From DASVHS01 sp038244815 (GTDB lineage Bacteria > Acidobacteriota > Thermoanaerobaculia > Gp7-AA8): a stretch of DNA of 64,000 bases. A model generated the notes under the pieces. It worked only from the letters and a program-made list of their open reading frames with translations. It ran no database searches and was not told the DNA's origin. Of this stretch, positions 58,725 to 64,000 are shown in pieces. The DNA lies in assembly GCA_038244815.1 (NCBI GenBank), contig JBBRTB010000013.1, forward strand, positions 58,398 through 122,397. Reading direction: 5' to 3'. How positions within the stretch are numbered: position 1 is the stretch's first letter; the number at the start of each line of letters is the position of its first letter. The position numbers and the translations under genes were made by a program.

Positions 58725-60506
58725 TCAGAAGAGTCTATGCCCGACCACGCCCCGCTCGTCGACTTCATTCGTCAGCAGCCAGCCGACGACGTCGCCGGGC
58801 ACGAATCGGGAGCCGCTGTACTTGGAAAGATCGAACGCCGCCGACCCCTGCGAAACGATGTCGGGACGCGAGCAGGCCAGCCGCCGGATACGCTCGCTCC
58901 ACACCTCGAAGTTCTGGAGGCGCAGATCGACCCAGCCCGCTTGCGCGTAGCGCTCCACGGCGTCGCGGTCGAGCGGCGCCGCCGATCCGTCCGGCGGAGC
59001 GGGCGGAATGTTGATCCGCGGTCCGCGGGTCAGACTGAGGCCTCGGGCCTCGGGCCTGGGGCCCCGGAGAAGAGGGATGCCGACGGTCACGATGAGGCTG
59101 ACGATCCGCGGGTTCTTCTTCAGGAACGTCTCCACGCGGGTCTGCATCTCTTCGGCGCCGATGGCGAGCATCGCGTCGATGTCGTCGGTGGCGTCGGCCT
59201 CGCGGATCAGGAAAGCCTCGATGAGCAGCTTCGACAGCCGCGGTGGTCCCAGGTGTCCAACGGCGATCGACGGAAGGATCTCGCCGGCGGCAGCGCGCTC
59301 GAGTTGCTGCATCTGCCGGATGGCCTGTTCGCGCAGGACGCCGGCGCGATAGCTCGGCTCGGTGATGGCACCGTCGATCGCGGAGAGGACGTCGCGCCCG
59401 GTCGACGCGCCGAGGATCTCCAGCACGGTGGTGCGGGCCACTTCCTCCGGCGTCACGTACTCCATCTGCCGCGGATAGGTGATGGCCTGGAACTCGCCGA
59501 TGGAGAAGAATCCGTTCTCGCCCGTGTCCGCTCCGATGATCTTGAGCGGCACGTCACGTCCCTCGAAGCGCCCGAACTTCCCGGCCTCTTCGCGCGTGTT
59601 CAGCGTGCCGCCGATCGCTTCTTCGTGGGCGTTGACGAGAAAGGCGCGGTCGCGGTCGCCGCGCAGCCGCACATGCGTCTCGCCGAGGCGCTTGAATCCG
59701 ATCATGGCGCCGGGTTTGACTTCCTTGATGATGGCGCCGTGCTTTTCCGACGATCGCCCCGGCGTGCGCGCCAGGAGGAAGAGCAATCCGGTGTGCGCGA
59801 ACCCGATGGCCGACTTCGCCAATAGCTGCGGCGACGGCTTGTCCTCACTGTGCGTGTACGGGATGTTGATGCCCATGCCGCCCGTCCCGGTCGTCCCGAC
59901 TTTCACGTACACGCGCACGGAGCTCTGCTCGAGCGCGCGATGGAGAAACAGGATGTGCCGGGTGATCTGCGGGATGCCCTCCGACAGCAGCAGCTCGCGT
60001 ACGGACGTGAAGAGCGGCTGCAGCTCGCTGACGTCGATCGTGCCCTGGCGCGACTCGATGGAGTCGAGCAGCAGCTTGGTCCGCCGCGATACGGTGAACA
60101 CGTCCTGGTAGCTGATGGCGGTGGCGGTGTTGATGCAGTCGACGATGACGGTCGGCTTGTGGCGGTCGATGACCTGGTAGAGCGCGGACTCGGTGTAGTC
60201 GGCGTCCGGCGAGAAGATCTCGGCGAACAGTTCGTCGAACCACTCCCGGTTGGCGATGAGCTCCGCGCGGTTCTTCCCCTGCAGCGACTCGGGGATGAAG
60301 ATGTCGCCGGAGGCGCCGATGAGATCGATGCCGCTGGTCTCGCTCCGCAGGACGGCGATGGCGGCGTCGACTTCCGGCTGGGTCAGCGCGGAGAGAACGA
60401 TGAGGGAGGGCTGGAGCTGGCGGGCCGCTTCGCGCGCGACCTGCAGACCGACCATGCCTCCACCGCCCAGGATGAGGATCCGCTCGCCGGACGGATCACG
60501 AGTCAA
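58725..60506 (-). CDS. Large NAD(P)-binding Rossmann/SDR-like protein with 7-nt repeat insertion
   Basis: The 593-residue protein starts with ERILILGGGGMVGLQVAREAARQ, a dinucleotide-binding glycine motif, and VDCINTATAISYQDV. The rest (up to about 480) is conserved-looking but unfamiliar. A 7-nt repeat tract lies at about residues 483-489, encoding RGPRPEARG in a loop before the C-terminal domain. TTG 60506 is the only open start, overlapping trxB by 11 bp. It is probably an oxidoreductase or epimerase, substrate unknown. Confidence 0.72.
   Translation of the reverse strand: MTRDPSGERILILGGGGMVGLQVAREAARQLQPSLIVLSALTQPEVDAAIAVLRSETSGIDLIGASGDIFIPESLQGKNRAELIANREWFDELFAEIFSPDADYTESALYQVIDRHKPTVIVDCINTATAISYQDVFTVSRRTKLLLDSIESRQGTIDVSELQPLFTSVRELLLSEGIPQITRHILFLHRALEQSSVRVYVKVGTTGTGGMGINIPYTHSEDKPSPQLLAKSAIGFAHTGLLFLLARTPGRSSEKHGAIIKEVKPGAMIGFKRLGETHVRLRGDRDRAFLVNAHEEAIGGTLNTREEAGKFGRFEGRDVPLKIIGADTGENGFFSIGEFQAITYPRQMEYVTPEEVARTTVLEILGASTGRDVLSAIDGAITEPSYRAGVLREQAIRQMQQLERAAAGEILPSIAVGHLGPPRLSKLLIEAFLIREADATDDIDAMLAIGAEEMQTRVETFLKKNPRIVSLIVTVGIPLLRGPRPEARGLSLTRGPRINIPPAPPDGSAAPLDRDAVERYAQAGWVDLRLQNFEVWSERIRRLACSRPDIVSQGSAAFDLSKYSGSRFVPGDVVGWLLTNEVDERGVVGHRLF
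59039..59059. repeat. 7-nt tandem repeat GGCCTCG inside the SDR-like gene
   Basis: Three units (last GGCCTGG), read in frame on the minus strand as RGPRPEARG. Confidence 0.8.
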
Positions 60507-61491
60507 TCCGCTCCTCCTCCCCCTTGGGAAGGTCCCACCGCTCGGTGATGCGCTGGCCGTGCGTCAGCCAGCGCTCGCAATCGAGCGCCGCGGCACAACC
60601 GCTTCCGGCCGCGGTGATGGCCTGGCGGTAGATGTGATCGATGGAATCGCCGCAGGCGAAGACTCCGTCGATGTTGGTGACCGTCGAGTGGCGGTGCGGC
60701 AACTGGATGTAGCCACGCTCGTCGAGCGTGACCTGACCGCCGAGAAACTTCGTGTTCGGGGTGTGACCGATGGCCACGAACAGACCCTGAGTCTTCATCT
60801 CGGAGACGGCATTCGTCTTCAGGTTACGCAGTCGCAGCGCGGTGATGCCGCCCTCTTTCGTCCCGATGACCTCGTCGACGGTGGAGTTGAAGACGAATGA
60901 GATCTTCGGGTTGCTCCGGGCACGCTCCTGCATGATCTTCGACGCGCGCAGCTCCTCGCGCCGGTGAATGATCGTGACTTTGCTCGCGAACTTCGTCAGG
61001 AACGTGGCCTCTTCCATCGCTGAATCGCCGCCGCCCACCACGACGATTTCCTTGTTCTTGAAGAAGAAGCCGTCGCAGGTGGCGCAGTACGACACGCCGA
61101 AACCCTGCAGCTCTTTCTCCGACGGCAGCCCGATCTGCATGGCCGACGCTCCCGTCGCCACGATCACCGCCTCGCTCTCGTAGTGTCGCGAGTCGGTGAT
61201 GACCTCGAACGGATAGGTCTTCAGCTTCACCGACTCGACCTGCTCCATGCGGAAGACCGCGCCGAAACGCTCGGCCTGCTGCCGCATCAGGTCCATCAGC
61301 TTCGGCCCGAGGATCCCCTCGGGGAAGCCGGGATAGTTCTCGACGTCGGTGGTGATGGTGAGCTGGCCGCCCGGCTGGATGCCTTCGAGGACCAGCGGGA
61401 TCAGGTTCGCGCGCGCGAGGTAGAGCGCCGCCGTACAGCCGGCCGGGCCGGATCCGATGACGATGACTTTGAATTCGCTGGTGCGTTCCAT
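60496..61491 (-). CDS. trxB: Thioredoxin reductase
   Basis: The 331-residue flavoenzyme has IGSGPAGCTAALYLARA (FAD), YCATCDGFFF with redox Cys136 and Cys139, VVVGGGDSAMEEATFL (NADPH) and GVFACGDSIDHIYRQ. It reduces thioredoxin with NADPH. TACAAT (61507-61502) ends 10 nt before ATG 61491, suggesting a leaderless message for the trxB-SDR-aminotransferase operon. The bcp peroxidase elsewhere in the window would depend on it. Confidence 0.93.
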   Translation of the reverse strand: MERTSEFKVIVIGSGPAGCTAALYLARANLIPLVLEGIQPGGQLTITTDVENYPGFPEGILGPKLMDLMRQQAERFGAVFRMEQVESVKLKTYPFEVITDSRHYESEAVIVATGASAMQIGLPSEKELQGFGVSYCATCDGFFFKNKEIVVVGGGDSAMEEATFLTKFASKVTIIHRREELRASKIMQERARSNPKISFVFNSTVDEVIGTKEGGITALRLRNLKTNAVSEMKTQGLFVAIGHTPNTKFLGGQVTLDERGYIQLPHRHSTVTNIDGVFACGDSIDHIYRQAITAAGSGCAAALDCERWLTHGQRITERWDLPKGEEERIDS

Positions 61492-61522
61492 GACGGGCCG
61501 GATTGTATCTGAGAGGAGATCC

Positions 61523-62632
61523 CTAGACTCTGTTCATGGCTCCCAGCAGCGCTTCGCCCACGACCGCCCGTTGCCAGTCGCGCATCGCCGGGATGTCGTC
61601 GAGCGAGCTCGTCGTCGCGATCGCCGTGAGCACGTGCCGGGGCGCGAGCAGGCCCGGGTCGATCTTGAGCTCGGCGGCTCTCTTGTCACGAACGCGTTTC
61701 AGTTGATTGATCCGCGTCTCCAGGGCTTTGTCGCGGATCCACGGCTTCGGCTCGTTGCGCTCGGGCAGCTCCGCCTCCGGAATCTGCATGGCGCGATGGA
61801 CGATGTCGACCAGCGGCTTGCCGTAGCGGGTGCGGTGATACTGGGAGACGCTCTTGAGAGTCGACAGATCGCCGATCTTCTGCGGTTTCTCTTTGGCGAT
61901 CTCCAGCATGGGCTCGGTGCCGATGATCTTGAACGGTGGGCGGTCTGCGCCGCGGGCCAGGTGATCGCGCCACAGGTAAAGCTCGCGGATGATCGCCAGC
62001 CCACGGCGATCGAGGCTGCCGAGGTTCTTCATCTTCCGCCAGGCCTCTTCGTCATCGCCGGTATCGCGGTAACGGATCTTCTCCAGCCGGGCGAATTCCT
62101 CCTGCGCCCACTCCCAGCGGCCCGCCGCGGTGAGCTCATCCCGCAGCTTGCCGGCGAGCGCGATGAGGTACCGGGTGTCCATGGCCGCATACTCGAGCAT
62201 CTCCGGCGTGAGCGGACGCATGGCCCAATCGGCGCGCTGATGGGTCTTGTTGACCTTCACGCCGAAGTGTCGCTCGAGCAGAGCGGCCAGCCCATAGGCC
62301 TCATATCCGAGGAGCTGGGCCGAGACCATGGTGTCGATGAGATTGCTGGTGGTGAACCCGAAATCACGGTTGAGGATGCGCAGGTCGTAATCGCCGCCGT
62401 GCAGGATCTTGGTGATCCCGGCATTCGCCAGGACCTGTCCGAATCGCTCGAGGTTCACGCCTGCCAGGGGATCGATGACGAGATCGTCGGCGCCGGCCGA
62501 GATCTGGATCAGGCAGACCTTGTCGAAATACGAGTGAAGGGAGTCCGCCTCCGTGTCCACCGCCACGATGGGTTGCGAGGCCACCGTGTCGAGGGCCTCG
62601 TTCAACGGCTGCTGTTGGTCGATCCAGATCAT
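61523..62632 (-). CDS. rnd: Ribonuclease D
   Basis: The 369-residue 3'-5' exonuclease has IVAVDTEADS (Asp26, Glu28), ILHGGDYDLRIL and YAAMDTRYLIALA as its DEDDy residues, and a C-terminal HRDC-like domain (SVSQYHRTRYGKPLV). It trims tRNA and other structured RNA 3' ends. ATG 62632 overlaps the nucleotidyltransferase-like stop by four bases. Confidence 0.92.
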   Translation of the reverse strand: MIWIDQQQPLNEALDTVASQPIVAVDTEADSLHSYFDKVCLIQISAGADDLVIDPLAGVNLERFGQVLANAGITKILHGGDYDLRILNRDFGFTTSNLIDTMVSAQLLGYEAYGLAALLERHFGVKVNKTHQRADWAMRPLTPEMLEYAAMDTRYLIALAGKLRDELTAAGRWEWAQEEFARLEKIRYRDTGDDEEAWRKMKNLGSLDRRGLAIIRELYLWRDHLARGADRPPFKIIGTEPMLEIAKEKPQKIGDLSTLKSVSQYHRTRYGKPLVDIVHRAMQIPEAELPERNEPKPWIRDKALETRINQLKRVRDKRAAELKIDPGLLAPRHVLTAIATTSSLDDIPAMRDWQRAVVGEALLGAMNRV

Positions 62633-63177
62633 GCGTTGTTGACCACGAGCTGCGGTAAGCCGATGGAGATGAGACGTACGTTGTACGCCTGGCGGTCGAA
62701 CTCGGGAAGACGGACGAGCATGGCCGCGGCGCGATGCCAGTCATCGTCATCGCTCAAAGCGAACAGAAGCGCCAGATCTTCGATCGCCGCAACTCTCGTT
62801 GCGTCGATTGTCTTCCCGTCACGAACCATGCGTCCGTACAAGGCGTTGCTGGCGACGAGGACGTGCACGCGCACTTCGCCCTCCGGGTCGGAGAAGTTGA
62901 GCGGAATGAGATCGAGCTCCGCCGTGTGCTCGACTTCCTCCCGGTCCACGCGAAAGCCGCGGTTGCCGGCCATCATGGCCACGCTGTTCTTCTGCTCCGG
63001 ACTCATGACCACGACGACGTCGAGCGACCCGGCATCGACAGAGCCGCCGAGCCACGCAGCGCGGGCGACGCTCCCGACGAACGCGAAGTCGAGCCTGAGT
63101 CGCGAGAGAAGATCGGTGACCGCGGCAATGGCGCGGCCGTAACGCGGATTCGCGTGCACGGTCTGCACGCCGGGCAT
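62629..63177 (-). CDS. Nucleotidyltransferase-like protein
   Basis: The 182-residue protein has FAFVGSVARAAWLGG (Gly-Ser of the nucleotidyltransferase fold) and SLDVVVVMSPEQ, but only one acidic residue of the usual pair is clear, so it may be inactive or act without metal. Such proteins occur in toxin-antitoxin or tRNA-modifying contexts. It is coupled to rnd and follows the HEMGH protein by one base. Confidence 0.7.
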   Translation of the reverse strand: MPGVQTVHANPRYGRAIAAVTDLLSRLRLDFAFVGSVARAAWLGGSVDAGSLDVVVVMSPEQKNSVAMMAGNRGFRVDREEVEHTAELDLIPLNFSDPEGEVRVHVLVASNALYGRMVRDGKTIDATRVAAIEDLALLFALSDDDDWHRAAAMLVRLPEFDRQAYNVRLISIGLPQLVVNNA

Positions 63178-63178
63178 T

Positions 63179-63787
63179 CTATGCGACAGAGCGCCGGCTT
63201 CTGGCCATCACGAGCAGAAGCCAGCAGCCGAGCCAGAGCGAGGCCACCCCGGAGAGCGTGGCCGCGACCCGGATCAGAAACCCGAACGTGGTGTCGAGCG
63301 GGAGCAGATGCGTGGCCGACAACAGGTAATGCCAGTCGTGCTCCGGATCGTCGCTGAAGCCGACCAGCGGCAGCTCCATGGCCCGCGCGTCCGCCACGTA
63401 GCGGGCCAGCTCGAAGAGACTGAAGGACAGCCAGAACCCGCCCACGGCAGCGCCGAAGTAGTCCGGCTGCCGGATGAAGAGGACGATCACCACGATCGGA
63501 ATCAGCACCTGCATCCCGCTGCCCATCAGCGAGCCGATGAAGTGTCCGGCGAAAGAGAACAGCAGATGTCCCATCTCATGAAACGCCAGCGTGATGCCCG
63601 AAAACATCGTGCTGCTGTCAGGATCGCGCAGGAATCTCACATCGGCGTAGACGAGGTAGAGCAGCAGGAGCGCGCGAGGAATCCACATCCGCCCGCGTGC
63701 CCAATCCTCGGCGTCGGAGAGGAACGTCTCGAGCCAGGGAGGAAGCTGGCGACTGGGTTGCGTGTGTGCGGATTCGATTTTGCCCAT
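63179..63787 (-). CDS. Integral membrane protein with HEMGH zinc-protease motif
   Basis: The 202-residue protein has a soluble N-terminus, about five hydrophobic helices and HEMGH at residues 70-74, the HExxH pattern of membrane metalloproteases, at the start of a helix. A second ligand typical of M50 site-2 proteases (NPDG) is not obvious. Possible protease of unknown target. First gene of the run with the nucleotidyltransferase-like gene and rnd. Confidence 0.75.
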   Translation of the reverse strand: MGKIESAHTQPSRQLPPWLETFLSDAEDWARGRMWIPRALLLLYLVYADVRFLRDPDSSTMFSGITLAFHEMGHLLFSFAGHFIGSLMGSGMQVLIPIVVIVLFIRQPDYFGAAVGGFWLSFSLFELARYVADARAMELPLVGFSDDPEHDWHYLLSATHLLPLDTTFGFLIRVAATLSGVASLWLGCWLLLVMARSRRSVA

Positions 63788-63808
63788 TGGAAAGGAACCC
63801 AGAGTGTG

Positions 63809-63897
63809 TCATTCCGAAGCGGCGGAGAGCGCGAGGAATCCGGGCGGCGGAGCGCACCCCCACCCAGATTCCTCGCCGTCTTCGCGGCTTCTAATGA
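63809..63897. repeat. Palindromic element copy near the window end
   Basis: Imperfect copy of the palindrome: TCATTCCGAAGCGGCGG on the left, CGCGGCTTCTAATGAA on the right. The right arm provides the TAG stop of the truncated minus-strand gene at 63891. Confidence 0.8.
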
Positions 63898-64000
63898 ACC
63901 TCCTGTGCCGGAGTGAGATGAAAGCCGAGAGTGGCGGCCTTTTTTTTCAGTGAGTTGAGGAGACGTTCGCGGTAGCGTTGCTCGTAGTAGTTGGCGCCGA
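63891..64000 (-). CDS. C-terminal fragment of a protein cut by the window edge (possibly a transposase)
   Basis: The minus strand encodes the last 36 residues, including ANYYEQRYRERLLNSLKKK and AATLGFHLTPAQ, ending in TAG inside the palindromic element. The basic helix followed by LGFxL resembles the C-termini of some transposases, but I cannot confirm it. The gene continues beyond base 64000. Confidence 0.4.
   Translation of the reverse strand, partial: GANYYEQRYRERLLNSLKKKAATLGFHLTPAQEVH

Overview
The window is a GC-rich, densely packed chromosomal segment with almost no non-coding DNA apart from short repeat tracts. Gene content (an Acidobacteria-type VWFA-related protein, many zinc-ribbon, TPR and lipoprotein envelope genes, an smc gene, a fused korA plus korB 2-oxoacid:ferredoxin oxidoreductase, selA) suggests a diderm bacterium of the Acidobacteriota, perhaps Thermoanaerobaculia-like. 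This is inferred from gene families; there is no rRNA or tRNA to confirm it.

Layout. 1-5.6 kb: a minus-strand run (tatD, GT2, LAB_N protein, AMMECR1 protein), an M20 peptidase, then prephenate dehydrogenase converging on a chorismate mutase-DAHP synthase operon. That operon is preceded by a Phe/Tyr-rich leader peptide and an intrinsic terminator. 6.1-11.7 kb: a six-gene, mostly overlapping plus-strand envelope operon (VWFA, TPR, propeller-like, zinc-ribbon TonB-like, zinc-ribbon membrane protein, anchored TPR). 11.7-18.8 kb: serine hydrolase, smc, PAP2 phosphatase, GT39 transferase. 18.8-26.6 kb: YdcH-like protein, psd-pssA-Asd-like-bcp run, aminotransferase, secreted protein, purC, DUF4230. 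26.6-32.7 kb: SirB1-aroDE-trpE operon divergent from recO, hydrolase, DUF1835. 32.7-41.4 kb: large secreted gluzincin with propeller, isoaspartyl peptidase, TPR-LolB-like-ispE operon, DUF4388/DnaJ/TPR protein. 41.5-48.7 kb: korAB, plsC, selA, TPR lipoprotein. 48.7-56.3 kb: aminotransferase-lysS-lolC-lipoprotein, then rimI-tsaB-dCMP deaminase and an M23 peptidase. 56.3-57.6 kb: a decayed accessory patch. 57.6-64 kb: trxB-SDR-Tat aminotransferase operon, RNase D-nucleotidyltransferase-HEMGH protein run and a truncated gene at the edge.

Three themes run through the window. (1) Many genes have a TAnnnT box only 6-10 nt before the start codon, implying leaderless mRNAs; at three divergent gene pairs a single near-symmetric box can serve both strands. 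(2) Short tandem repeats with 7- or 8-nt units occupy gene junctions and also lie in frame inside recO, aroDE, a GT39 gene and an SDR gene. A second, palindromic element of about 90 bp sits inside a PAP2 gene and at gene ends, and repeats often supply stop codons. (3) A leader peptide with alternative stem-loops predicts transcription attenuation of aromatic amino-acid synthesis by Phe/Tyr. I found no CRISPR array, prophage or intact insertion sequence.
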